DNA from: Cerioporus squamosus
Taxonomy: Eukaryota; Basidiomycota; Agaricomycetes; Polyporales; Polyporaceae
Direction of reading: 5' to 3'
Length of the DNA: 43,234 nucleotides
NCBI GenBank assembly: GCA_022592435.1
Contig: JABYQS010000251.1
Span: 1-43,234, forward strand
The position numbers were made by a program, and so were the translations under genes. Each line of letters opens with the position of its first letter. The first letter of the stretch is position 1. Positions 20,272 to 33,405 of the stretch are shown here, one piece after another. Under the pieces are notes generated by a model, which ran no database searches, had not been told where the DNA came from, and saw only the letters and a list, made by a program, of their open reading frames with translations.

Positions 20272-23200
20272 CTCACTCAGAGCAGCAGAATCTGTGCGAG
20301 GGATCTGCGTGTGGGACGGTCCGAATATCCAGAGGCCGACATCCTATTGCAGGGGCCTCACGTCCTATCGCTGAGGGCAGATCTGTGCGACGGTGGCACT
20401 CGGTGTCTATAGGTGTGTACGTCAGACGTTCTGGGGCTGTTCTTATGCTGACTGACATGACAGATTTATACCAGCTTAGCACCCGGCGCAGTCAGCGCAG
20501 ATGTGCATACGTATGTTCACGAGTGGCCAGCCTTAGCTGGCTGCGTCATCTTCAGGTATCAGTACAAGGTTCAAGTCAGATGTTCCGCCCATGCTCGTGC
20601 AGACGATCCGACGATGCGTAAGTTCTGTCATCGAAACCCGGTGTCGCAAATTCATAGGCTCACTTATTTCACAGGTATGGCCGCTTCACCATAGCCTGTG
20701 TAGTTCATCGGCGATACACGGCATCCTCGCCTTGATTCTATCTCGCAGATCAGTAACCAGCATTTCACCAATGCCGCCTACTCGCCAATATTGGTGAAGT
20801 TTTGTCAAGGGTGCACGCCGACGCAACGAGGCTTGTGGGCCGGCCACACTGCACAGGTACGGCGCGACAGGCTCAGACCGGCAATTGTACGTAGACGCGC
20901 TAACTATCCACTCATATGTCAAACTCGTGGACTGATGCATGAGGAAGGCGGCTTCCGAAGGCCAGAAGCGTGTCAAACGCATAAGGACAGAAGTCGCCGT
21001 TGGACTCTGCTGCATCGAGGGAACCAAGGACGCAATCCGCGTGCCATGGTAGGGCTGCCGGAAGGAACACGGTCCGATATCTTCGCGGACTCGACCGCGT
21101 GAGCATGCGAAGAGCTGCTAGCCAACTTCGGCGCCATGGACAAGGTTCGAAGGGAAGTAGGAACTTACATGCTTCTCATACATTTGGCTGATAGCAATTC
21201 AACGCATCCTCTTCCATGAAACCAGGATTGCCCTTGATGGCCGGATGTCTCTATGGGCATGGAATGTCTCTGTCGTGTCGTTGGGTCGGTCTCGGTATTA
21301 ACCACCTCATATATACCAGGAGTGGACTAGTGCCAACTTGGACCATTTTTGCCGAATAAGCTTATCGTAGCGGACGCGCGAACGTGACAGACCCGAGCGC
21401 GACGCCCGTCAAGAGCCAGTTCCCCTGAGTAGACGACCATACCGTAAGTGCGTCCCCATTCCCGTGTATCCCCCCTTTAGATCCGATAAATCGCGGGGCA
21501 TATCTGCAGACACCGCGCCCTATCAATCCCTGCCCCCGCCTCTGACGTCCTTCTCTGCCGTCACAATATGAACGTCCCACCCGACACCTCTCTCTGGCCT
21601 GCGTAACGCCGCGTAGCGGCCTCGTGCACTATCCGGAGTACAGGTTCACGGCGCCCATTGCTGGCGCCATGTACTGTGGCCGAAGAACCTACACTCGCGT
21701 CGCCACAATCGGCAAGCTATTTGCAGTACATGTGTGTACTGCGAAGCCGGTGTAAACGATATAGCGGAGGCGCGTATCCCAGAACCCGCGAGGACGCCAG
21801 GTCGTGGCTTCTTAGCGCACCTGACGAATGCGGGGTTACGTATCTGACGCTAGCGGTAGCGTTATTTCCGGCACCGTGGTACCAGACGACGGGGGTTTCA
21901 CTGGAAATCGCTTGGGCTTCAAGTTGCACGGACCTTCAGTCCGCTGAGTTAAGATAATCATCATTCCACGCTTTGGATACTCGTAGGGATAGACGAGGTC
22001 ACTTACGAACGTGCAGAGTGTACGGAGGCCAACACTCAGCACCTCAGGTTCCGGTACGACTATCTGATGGAGGCGTAGAACACCCTTCAATGTGGCTTCC
22101 GTGCGGTGCTGCGAAGCAGACGGGAGCGGACACGCGTGCAGAAAATCTGTACGCACGAACCTTGAAATCTGCTAGACAGCTTCTGGTATAGCACCCAAAA
22201 GAACCTTCGGTGACTAGCGCATAATGACGAAGTACGGCGTGGTCGTCTGCTGGAAAGCCCAGCGATGGCCGAGCGCTCCTACATCTCACGCAGTCGGTGG
22301 CGGAGTATATCGCAGCCACAGGTCATAACAGCGGACGACGCAGTCCCCTGGCGATGAGAGTGTATCGTCAGTACCAAGCAGTATTTCCACTCCGCTTTGC
22401 AAGACATACCTCGTAGGCACGTGGACAAGGTGATGAGGAGAAACCCACTACATCGAGTCGAGGCTCTATTGTGGACCGCCGACGCCGACCAGACTACATT
22501 ATACGTAAGTACTGGCGGTCGATGGGGGCGTCACAACTACTGAACACTCGGAGTTCCTGGCAATTTCACAGGCTTATTGGTCTAGTCGGAAACTATGCTG
22601 AGACCATGAGGGTATGTCAAAGACGCGGCAGTGGTCGGGAGATGGCGAACGTACCTAAGTGACATAGCGCGGCCGGGCTCACGGATACTAGTCCGGATCT
22701 GTGGAGTTTCGTAGGCAGCGAGCTGCGGTCATGACATGAGTACATTACATCCTGGAGCCTGCGCGGGACCATACTGGGATCCTCGTCGCAGTGTTCAATC
22801 TGACGTACCTTTGACATCTCCTGTCAAGCGGAGAATGTTGATCACCGGATTTCAAACCTTCGATGACAGCGAGTAAAGATGACCCTGCCATGCAGCAGTG
22901 CATGAGAACGCCGGAGATGATGGTCGCTCCTATGTTGCGGGTATGAGTATCATCAGATGAAGCCTTCAGTGCGTGATGAGCGGACTGGAAGGAACCAGCA
23001 GGACCATCAGGAGATGGGCCTCCGGATGTCCGAAGCATACTGGGGGTTTACGGGCGCGTAACGTGTGCGCGGATGCATATGGATACGGTGTCTGTATCTG
23101 CCATGGATGGTTTCGCGTTCTCAGCGTCCTCGAGCCTGAGATACATGGGCGTGTACTTACCTAACTGGCTTCTGTCTCGCATGCTTATGCGCTCGCTCGG

Positions 23201-26200
23201 ATAGCGTCAATCAAGAACGCCCTTCACGCACTACTCGACGAACCTTAGGCATATCCCGAGCCTAATCTTGCACGGTGCCTCGTCGACTATCAAGCTCTTG
23301 CTGCGATTCGGAGTAAGGGGAAGATTCAACATACTTACTGTGAAACCGTAGAGGCATCCGCATGAGCGATTCTTCAGGCTCTCGCATTGCGCCTTGGGAA
23401 TGTCATCGGCATTCGACGCCCATGTTGCACAGAGCGTGGATGGATCGTGTTCGCTGAATGCGTCTTATCACATATATGTCCGGAAGGCGTCAAGGTGGCG
23501 TCCGGACATGTGTTCATGTGAGGGACATGTCCGTCCTGCCTCGACACGTCAGCCTTACATATGCGACCATGGTAGCGGAGATGAAGCATTAGTCCTACAG
23601 GGATTGGGGGGGTCCGCTCTGTGCGGCCTCTTGATCATGTCGCTCGAGGAGAGGTAAATTAAGTAAGTATCTCTCGCCTTCAGGGAGAAGCCGATGGTAT
23701 AAGTGCCACGTACCAGTCGTAATGAGGCGATCAAGCAACGTTACTGGTGGACTCGACGCCGTCGTGGCGTCTGTGGAAAATTAGGACTTCGTCACTGGTG
23801 TCCATGACGTGAATGAACTGCTGGAACATATCCCTATCATCCCGCAAGAGCTTTAGCGTTCAATTGCTTCACCTGTGTTTGACAGTGGAGTGTGATACTA
23901 AGAGAACTCAGCTGCGTTGGATGGTGCATGTGCATGAGAACTCCTGCGCGTGAGACCGCGTGGCTGCATGACCGGATATCTTTCCCATGGCTCGAGTTCG
24001 CGCTAAGCAACGCATTGCTGAGAGACTCAACACGCCACATCCTGTTGTCTCTCCCCCCGAGGCACAGACACGAGGCTAGACCAGCCACGACGTCCAGCAA
24101 GCTTCTTGGAGGTGGTCGCCGCTGGCACGCCACATACTGAGTCCGTCCTATACCTATCTGCCGACGCCACCGTTCACTTGTAGGGCGCATGTTGGTACGC
24201 GATATGCCGCGGGAGCGTACGACGTTTACCGATCCGGTCGCGCTACTGGTTGTACTGCGAGATAACGTCAGGGTTGCTGCCTACAAGAAGCCGACTTGGT
24301 AAATTCACCGAACTCACCGGTGATCCGTATACTCAGTGTACGTCACCGTGAGCGGCGGTGCTTTGGTACGTGGTGCGCGCGCAGTCGACATTGACCTGTC
24401 AGAATGTCAATACCCATAGCCCAGTGTCAAGGGGGGCAGGCGCTGCGCGCCGTCCACGTACAATCCTCCCAGGCGGCCGCCATACGTCTCCCCGAATAGC
24501 AGGATGCCGAGAACCTTGAACACGTCTAGAATGCCATATTGCTCTCCGGTAAAGGAATTGTTCCATTCCAGCTGCATTGACAAGTCAGCGCGATGGTAAC
24601 CCGACGACAGACATACACCGGCATACAAGGCAGGTGGAAGTACGGCTCCGTCCGTGCCCCGGACTTGTCAAGGCAGTACTTCCCAGCATCATCTCCATCG
24701 GCGGCGGGAAGTGGGTGCTCCCTAGGCACTGTGGAAGCTCGAGTGCCTACAAAGCCTTGCTGTCATTCAGGCACGCATGCACGCACCCGAGGAAGGCACA
24801 CGCAGACGTAAGCGTGCCGCACTTTGAACCCAGAAGACTCCTTGACAGCTCTTGTCAAATGTCGCGGGTGACCGTTGTCCCTTGGGGTTCCCAGTTCCGC
24901 GAAGCTCTCCGTCGTTCGAGGGATCCTGAGGACCGCATGCACTGGCAGGGTCGGCACCACCAAGCTCCAGCGCCGGAAGCTGAGTTGCTTGGCAAGGAGC
25001 ATCTCGAGATTCTGGAGACCTCGGTCCTCGCCGCCACTTCATCTGATGCTGCCTTCTGTTGTCGGCGGGAAGAGGAGTGTACTTCTGTGACCTTCTAGGC
25101 TTACCCACCCCTCTACAGTGCAGGGCGTGTGCCCGAAGGGCGTCGCAGTCGCCGCTTGTGGCCAGACAGCTGTCACAGTGGAACATAGAACGCCGTGAGC
25201 GTGGATAGCGCGGGTTCAACCCAGAAAGATGCAAACCATACCAAGTCACCTTGCCATCTGATAGTGCAGCATAATCATTATGCCGTGGCCGTGTGCATGT
25301 GTTACGACATGGCACCCATCGACCCTGCCTGTTGCGACTCAAACTGTCAGCGATCGTCATTCTACCAGAGCGGCAGCGGAAACGTTGCAATGCATCAGCG
25401 CATCTCCACGTCAGCGGAGGCGTCTGTGCTCGACCTCCGCGGTCGGCAAGCCGCCGCAAGCCCGGAGGGAAGCGAGCTATTTTGAGTTTCGCCGCAACGG
25501 CCCGTAGACGGACGCTCGATGCTGAACGCCTGCCGAGGTCGAGTAGGGGCCCGTCGCTGGGGCATCGGACGCCCACAACGGCAGCATGTCGACTGCGACG
25601 TCGTGCACTGAGACCCGAGTTGTCAACCGGTGCGTATTGTCGTACAGCATAGTAGCATGTTACGTTGGGCATGGCGTTATTCAGGTCGGCATTGGAACAG
25701 CTTATCTAGCGATGAGAAGCATCAGTACATGTGTAGGATAGGGACAGAACTTACCGTCATCACGCAACCGATGCGGAGAGGCGACTGAAGGTCATCGCCG
25801 CAGATCACAGCTTGTCGCGATGGCCATTTGTGACGGGAGCCATGCTTTCTCGCAGTCCTCGAAGCAAAGCGGGCATAACGGACCTCGTCGCGAAGTCGAA
25901 TGCATCTTGTGTATAGAATCCGAAGACCTATTCGGATGACCTAGTGGACGAAGTTGATCAGGCGTCAGGATACCTCTCGAAGTTGGAAGCTCAAGGTGAG
26001 ACTCACCATCCGTGCGATGACGTTACTCCTGCGCTCCTGTCCATCTCAAGCTGCGCATCGATACACATCGGAGAAGCACGAAATTGCGCTCACATCCCGA
26101 GACGAGCATGAGTTTCCGGTACTCCAGTCTGTTCACATAGCAACGCATGCCCGCCGTCCCTGAGGCCTGACAGTTCACACTGCGCATCGCACCCAGCGCA

Positions 26201-28730
26201 AGGGTCATCGTGAGCGGGAATCGAGTCTTGACAGGTCGCGATATGCGACATCTAGACAACGAGCAACAGGGCAATTATGAGCAAACGAACAGGGGCATCC
26301 GAGGCCATAAACGCGCGGATCAGACGCACCTATTGCCCGGGTGCCACGATTATGCCAGATCTGTACTGGCGCGAAAGTTGAAACAATGTTGGCGTAGCCA
26401 GCGCGGCCCTCGTCCGCGTGCCCGAGCGCACACTCTCCGACAGGCCGTGCGTATCGCGCAGCGGCGTCGCCGTGGTGAGGAGTCTGAGGGAGAGCGTACC
26501 TGCCAATGGCGGGGCTCACGTATTCACTGCGGTGCATATCTTGAGGCTCGACCAGGCTAGGCTCTTAGTCAAGCTCACAGCCTACGACACCAACGATGCC
26601 GGGTTCTTCGTGTCTTTGGAATCCGCAGCAAAAGAAGACAACGCGGGTTACGCACTTACTAACACATTTGCAAGCTTCGCGTCTGGATATTCGAGCATCA
26701 CGTCCGTGTTCGACACAAAGCATGGGCCTCTGCTGCCGCTCGCAGTGGCTTGGCGTTGGGAGACCCTCATATGCACCTGGGCACTGCGGCGGGGGTGGTC
26801 CGGTTGCAAGGTCACGGCTCCGGAGGTGGTGGCGATGGACGAAGGTACTTATCCATGATGATGTCGAATTGGTTATCCGGATATCCGGATATGGGACACT
26901 CTGGACGCTCGTCTGGTCGACCAGAGGGCGACAAAGAAGGGTGGCACCTGTGACTTAGATATCCGGCCTGTCAATAGTCGACTCCGAAAGGACTTGTCAT
27001 GGATTCTTAGCTTCAACATGAGACTGCCAGACACGTGTTGGTTCTAGGTTCATTGGCAGATAGCACGGGCGACAGCATCGAAATTGAGCAGAGGACCCAA
27101 GGCGTCCGGGAAAGGCAGAATAAGTATCTCGACGTTGACACTTGGAAAGTCTCACATGTAGGTAGGAAAGCTAAACGAGGGTACATGGGACCCGCGGCGC
27201 GAGCAGCATGCGGTGATCGTCCGCTCAAGCGGGAGGCTGAGGGATAGGATGGGGACCCTGGATATCTGCGCTGGCGACTGAGACAAAGTTAGCGTTCGAA
27301 TCCACCGCGGCGCTCATACCGGTACAGCAGCAGACTCTCACCCATGGCCCACGAGGGCATACTAGTGGTCTTCGTAAACCGTCATCCAAATACACCCCAA
27401 CGCGAAGGGACAAGGCGGCTTCAGTAGTGACGCCGAAAATATCACCTGGCAACCACTTACGGCGTCAGATCCCTGCGTTCTGCAGACAGAACGCAGATCC
27501 CCGTCCACCTGCCACATGTACAGTGTGCTGTACAGTGCCCGCGCGTCGACCTTCCCTGCTCCTGCCCACAAAGGCGATATTGGCGTACCAGAAAGAGAGA
27601 AAGAGTACGAAGGAGAGGACACCCGTCGAACCAGCGCATCGCTCCCGAAACTGAAACTCTCCTGCTACGTACTCGCACGGCGCCCTTCAGTCCTCCGTCT
27701 TCTGTCATCTGTCTTCGAGCGTGCACGGTGCGAGGCTCGTGTACGCCGCGCTGAGCATGCATGCCACCGACTTGCGACGCCACAGCCCCGGTACCGATTC
27801 GGGTGCCGCTGCTAGTGCTAGTCCCGCCGAGCAGGCGTGGATCGCCGTCGCCTCCGAGGCTGGCCAAGGCGGTCATGCTCAGTGCTCCACGGTGTTATAC
27901 GGGCACGGCGCCGCGGCAACGGTAGGTTCGAACCCAAGGCTATCCTGGAAGCGGTCGCGGACATAGGACCGAACGAAGCGGGGGCGGCCTTTGTTCTTTC
28001 TTCACGAACGACCCCTTCTTTGATCCTTGAACTTCCTGTAAGCGCGCATCCAAGTTCGACGACTCTTCGAATATCGGATAAGTATCGCTGCTTCGCGCCT
28101 CTGATTTCGGATGCCGTAGCACCATACGCCCCGAGCGGGACGCCGGAGCCGGAGTTGCCTGAACGAGACGACCTAGGGAAGGAAATCAACGAGGACGGAT
28201 GGTGACATGGTGCGACTCCACGGGCTACAGGCCACAAGCACTCACCTCGGACGATCTTGCGATATGTATTTGGATATCTGGCCGCAGAAGTCTTGAGTTG
28301 ATCCGCTCTCGCCGAAATGAAAGACTCCACGCCGCCCTTGCTACAGATGCCAGCAATCAGAAAGTCGAGAGAACTCAGAAGGGTTGCCGTGATGCGCTTG
28401 CGCTCAGTGTGGTTGCTCATCAAATCGCAAGGCTCACCCCGGAACGTCGAGCGACAGCAGATGACTTCGGGAGTCGGGAGTTCGGATGTCCTTCGAATAG
28501 CCGAGGGCCGGCGAACGCAAAGCCGCACCACAATGTATGTAACACAAGGTTGAGGCTCTCGCCGAGGCGTGCGCCGTACAAAGAGTCTGAACAGCCCTCT
28601 GAATTCTGGAAACCAGCTCGGTCAGCCAGCGTTGCGCTCGAACTCCGTAACCAGATCTCACCCATGGTGCATGGTGATGATGATAAATGCAAGTCAACGC
28701 GCCTCCTCTTGCAGCTGTGGTGACGCTGAC

Positions 28731-28744
28731 GCGCGCGCGCGCGC
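28731..28744. repeat. (GC)7 tract
   Basis: Fourteen bases of strictly alternating G and C, a potential Z-DNA former. No gene assigned nearby. Confidence 0.85.
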
Positions 28745-30153
28745 AACTCCGAGATCTGCGCGGGGTAATGACGGGACCTGGCCGGCGCTCCGAGTATAAT
28801 GGCCTTTTCAAGTTCGGACCAGCGCTGCGGAGGCTCCGAACGCGTTCTGACCTCCGCAAGCTCGTGTTTCGATTTCGAGGTTCTGATACATATCCCGTCA
28901 GGCGTGTGGGGAGCCGGCGGAGGCTCCAGGACCATCGTTCCCATCTGATATGATCGTTCGTGGACGAGGACCTCTCTCGAGTTTGGTCTAACCCAAGTGG
29001 AGGAGACATCGATCAGTGCCAGTGGGAGTCGCAACATAGAAACAGAACCTAACAGAACGCACCGGGAGCATGCATGAGACGTGCACAAGGCGGCCGCAAC
29101 GCAGGTGGCAGAAGGACTCCCGTAACCCAGGAACCCAAAGCACCCGCGCGCCAGCTGCAGGCGACGATGTCGACAAGCTCCGCGAACCCGGCCTCGGATG
29201 GGTCCCTGCACAACGGTACACGATGCCCGCCGTGGATCCTGGGTCCCTGCGATCGGGTATCGTGGCGAACGTCACCGTGCATTGTGCAACGGAAGCATTC
29301 CTGTTTCTGGAATTGAAGGGCGACTCGGGAGTGTGGCGAGCTTGCCAGAACGGCAAGAGCCTGCGCGCACAAGTAGTGCCTCGAGTCGGTGATCGTAATC
29401 GATCGGAAGACCGTCACGAAAAGGCGGCAAGAACGAGCTAGTGGTGGACCTTGAGGTTCGAGAACCAATCGAGAACACGGCGCCCCCCGCGACGGGCACG
29501 GTGCACCTGGAGGCTTGCGGACTCGGACGGGAAGCGCCGCAGCTAAGTAAACGATCGTTCATACGTTCATCTCCGAGTCGACGTCGTCATGCATGTCTCC
29601 AGACTTCCTCCGAGTCGCAGCCGTGTGTAAGTTATTACTGGAGAACAATTCCCTGGGATGATGCGTCCATGGCGTAGGCGGCGCACGCAACCTCGGAGGC
29701 TCTGAAGCTCTGGAGTACTGGAGCTCCCACGGCACGCGTACATATGTAGGCACGACCGGCTCCTAGGACCAGCTCCCCGGATGCGCGCTGCCCGTTCGCG
29801 GAAACTCATCATGCATCCCTTGTCCCTCACGGGCTCACGGGCAGAGACGCCGGACCTTGTAAGTCAGAAGAAGAGCGACGGTTCCACGATGGGCTAGTGT
29901 GGCGTGTTCGAAGGGGTCCGCATCGCACAGCGTCCTCAGGCTGAGGAAGCAACGTCGACAGCCATCGAGCGGGAGGATCGGAAGCTCTCGGGCGTCTGGA
30001 TTCTGGAAGAGGCTGGAGACTGGTTTGGTGTTCTTCGGCCTCCAGCCTTGAGGTAGCACGGGCCTGTACGGGCGCGAGTTCGAAGATCGACGTGAGACGC
30101 GTGAGTCTTGGGATTCGACACTTGTGATGTAGAGTGTATTGTATGAGCATCGC

Positions 30154-30173
30154 AGGAGGAGGAGGAGGAGGAG
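30154..30173. repeat. (GGA)n microsatellite
   Basis: About six GGA units in a purine run. Confidence 0.85.
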
Positions 30174-30427
30174 CGTTTCGGGCTCGTCACACGGCTACAC
30201 CTGGCACCTGCAGGCCGTAGCGACGCGTCCGCTTGCCCCCGAGGGCCGAGAGTCGATCGAGCCGCCCGCCTTGAGCGAAACTGTCCACGTCCATGTCAGC
30301 GCCGTCCGCCAGGGACGTCGGACGCCAGAACCAAGACTTACGTTACCTCATTCTCTATCTGACACTGACCTGTGACGTCCGTGATGACTTTCGGTGCAGC
30401 GCCTCTGCTTTCCTCCGGCGACTGCCT

Positions 30428-30437
30428 CCCCCCCCCC
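30428..30437. repeat. C10 homopolymer
   Basis: Ten consecutive C, lying outside any supported gene. Confidence 0.85.
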
Positions 30438-32031
30438 AGCTGCTGACGCATTGATGCAGGGTCGCTGCAGCATGGGACCAGTGGTGAGAGACAGGGGTGC
30501 GAAACGGACGTACGTACCCTAAGTGCAGTACGCGCGCGACGGCCATTGCCAAGGCATTGGCAAGAACCGAGCGAAGCGCGGGGCGGTGGCCATGGATGAT
30601 GGATCCGCGTCTCGGGGTTCCGGGACGCGGGGGTTCTTCGCACTCGGGGCGGGGAGGTGGCACTGGCACTTACGCGCGCAGGTTAGATGTGTTGTTTCGA
30701 CAGACAGCCTGAGCCCGGGACCTGCGTTTGGAGGGTGCGCACTGCACACATTGATTGCGGCGACGGGCGAGACGTCTCGATGAGATCCCGAGAGCTCCTC
30801 CGGCGGCGACGGGTGGGCGGTCGGAGGTGTGCTTGTGTGTAGTTCTGTGTGAGCGGTGGCGTCGGAGGACACGACGCTCACAAGTCAATGACAAGGACAA
30901 GGACGACCTCCCGAGGCAGATGCATAGCCGAGACGTTCGTCGACAGCGCGACACTGGCACCGACGTCGACACTGCGCGCAGACAGGCAGATCAGACCCGC
31001 CAGCAGTGAGCACCAGACAAGCGACAAGCGGCCAGACAGCAGCCAGATGGCAGGCAGGTCGAGAGGTGTCAGTCCGAGTCCAGGATACGAGGCACCCAGC
31101 GCGTGACCGTCTTGCAAGCAGGAGTCTCGAGATGTCGACGTCGAGTCCGTCGCCCAAAGTCGCATGTCAGCGCCGCCTGTCCGGTGTCCTCTCCGCATAC
31201 GTACATACAGCAAAGTCTGCATACTGTACGTTCTCGCGGTCGGGCGTCCGCGCCTCGATATCACTCGAAGGTGAGCCCCATCGAGATCCGGCGCGTCATA
31301 CTAGTGCTGTACTCCGGGCAGTGGCGAGCGCGCCGTGGCGGCCATTCCGAGGGCTGTCCTAGTTCCAGAAGTCCACGAGCATCTAGAGTGAGTGCATAAA
31401 TGATAGGGCCATGTATGCACGCGCGTTCATACCGTGTCGTACGCGTGTACACGCTGACAGTCGGTAGCCTGAGATCTGTACGGGTAGAGTACACCATACG
31501 CGCCTCCCCAGGCGAAGCACTGGCACCCGCCCATGCCCGTCTGTGCGGCGTGCGATGCGATGTGGTCTTCCCTCGTTCCTCCGAATCCCCGTGCTCGTGT
31601 TTGCATCGCGTCTGGTGCCCTCGCGCATATGATATGCCAGATGACTCGGACTCCGGAGCCTCGAGACGCGCGCCCGGGGAAGTGCGACCTCGACCGTACA
31701 GAACATATCAGCCGTGGGATCGGCATCGCCGAAGAAGCAGTCCTCCACAGCTCGTGTCCTCGCCCAGCTGTCGCCAGAAGACCGCTGGTGTGGCGTCGTG
31801 CGAGAATTGGCTGGGAAGGCGATAGCGAGATACCAGCAGCGACTGCCTGCGCCGCCAGAGACGAGACGCACGGTCCCGGGTCGACAGACAGCAGCGGACG
31901 GAGCGACGTCACGGGGCACCCGCGACTCGGAGCGTGGCGGCGGGCAGAGATTCAGAAGGCGAATCAGGGCAGGACGGCCTGGGGAGCGCGCACGTAGAGC
32001 GGCTAGCGTGTATCGATGTTCTGGGAGAATT

Positions 32032-32071
32032 CCAATGTCGGATGGGCGTGACCAATGTCGGATGGGCGTGA
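32032..32071. repeat. Perfect 20-bp tandem duplication
   Basis: The unit CCAATGTCGGATGGGCGTGA is present twice, head to tail, with no mismatch, which suggests a recent duplication. Confidence 0.92.
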
Positions 32072-33325
32072 GTATGTGGCTTCGAATTCTGCTCCGTGGC
32101 GTCGAGAAAATGGTCTCGATTGCAACTGAATGGGGACCAAGGTCGACAGGTCTCCGCGCATGGCAGATCCCGTACGCCGGATATGCATACAGTTACATGA
32201 TAGAATCATATCATCGAGAGTCGAGAGTCGTCACCGTGATTGCGGCGAGAGACCGCGTCTACCGGGGTTGTGCGCGGTCCATGGCTCTGGGGCTGCTGTG
32301 CCAGGGCGGGCGTGGTGACGACCTTCGAGGTGCGCTGATTCGTGGTTACGACGACCGAGCAGAAGCAGCAGAACGAAGTGGGAAGAGCTGGGCAGTGACA
32401 GAGGCCGCCGTACGCGGTCGCACGAACGCTCGGAGTCGGCGACGGGATTGGCAATGGACATCCGCGAACTCGTGCATGGGCAGTTCCGAGCTCGAGCGTG
32501 CCTCGAGGCGGAGGAGCTTGGGTGAAGTGTAATGAAGCGCAGGGCGGAATCACGCGCGTGCGCAAGCGAGGGGGCCGCGGCGACTCGGGAGTGGAATGGC
32601 ATTGAATGCATATTGCAATGAATGGGATCGCGATGCGTTGGGCGATGGTTGACGTGGACGGCGACGATGACGAGTGACAGAGGCCGCGCGAGCGACAGGA
32701 TCCGAGCGTATCCGAGCGGCGAACCTGGTCGACGCGGGCAGCGTGACAGGGCAGATGAGCACAGATGGCATCCGAGAACTGCAGGGACGGCAGTGTGACC
32801 GGCCCCTTGACCAGTGCTTGACTTTGCTCGTCCACGCGAGACGTAATCCCGGCGGGTGTGCCGTCCGTCGTCCGGCGCTGGAGGTGGCGGCGGGTGTGAC
32901 TGTGAGTGCTCGCTCGGCCATTGGGCGGCGCAGAGGCAGCGACGGAGCCGCGGAGGGAGTGAGACCGCACATGTCCGGAGGGCGTCGGAGCTGGGGCGTC
33001 GTGCGGGGCGAAGGGGGCATGGACGGGAGGGAAGTCGAAGACAGAACGCTATCTGGCAGGGCCTTCTGGCCACTTGCGATTGCGGACCGGAGGAGGGCGT
33101 GGGCAGGCGTCCGATATGGCAGCGGGGCCACGCCTGCGCTCGTCGTGTCCCACCCGCCCGGGCCCTGTCCTCCTCCTCGGTCGAATCAAGATGTGCGCGG
33201 TCTGCCACACAAAGATGCCGGCCAGCGTCTCCGCCGCTCTTTCTTGCGCGCACCGCCCCGGCCCATAACAACGTTATTCACCGCACGCCCGTCTCGCCTT
33301 TCTCCGCCATGTCTTCCCGCACATC

Positions 33326-33331
33326 TATAAA
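33326..33331 (+). promoter_or_regulatory. TATA box of the Pro/His-rich protein gene
   Basis: TATAAA lies 80 bases before the chosen ATG and is followed by a CT-rich tract (about 33340-33366), the usual layout of a fungal core promoter. It lies after the alternative ATG at 33309, which argues against that upstream start. Confidence 0.6.
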
Positions 33332-33405
33332 GCCCGCGCCCCTTCCCTCCCTCCCCCTCTCGTCCCCAGCACAGCAAGCGCCTCCCCGTCCGACCGCGGT
33401 CCACC

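Larger units (their letters stand above)
18797..33325. other. 14.5-kb stretch without a supportable gene
   Basis: Many open frames overlap on both strands, none with a recognised domain, consistent splice chain or start context. The largest are a 301-residue minus frame (25672-24767) with one C2HC-like pattern, a 263-residue minus frame (29211-28420) and plus frames at 19035-19721 and 26418-26858. Simple-sequence tracts include G16 (20256-20271), (CG)7 (28731-28744), (GGA)n (30154-30173) and C10 (30428-30437), plus a 20-bp tandem duplication (32032-32071). I saw no terminal repeats or transposase motifs. It may hold fast-evolving or multi-exon genes I cannot assemble, or non-coding RNA. Confidence 0.45.

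Noticed and set aside
27915..27945. tRNA B-box-like GGTTCGAACCC
   Set aside because: The flanking bases do not form a T-arm stem and no A box lies at the right distance.
28420..29211. 263-residue minus frame
   Set aside because: No recognisable domain; two plus-strand frames and another minus frame compete over the same bases.
20600..30700. Apparent excess of GTAAG/CTTAC splice-like motifs
   Set aside because: I counted about 15 in 10 kb over both strands against roughly 20 expected by chance, so there is no excess.
32231..33271. 346-residue minus frame upstream of the Pro/His-rich gene
   Set aside because: It covers the GC-rich upstream region of a well-supported gene and reads as low-complexity Arg/Pro/Ser sequence.
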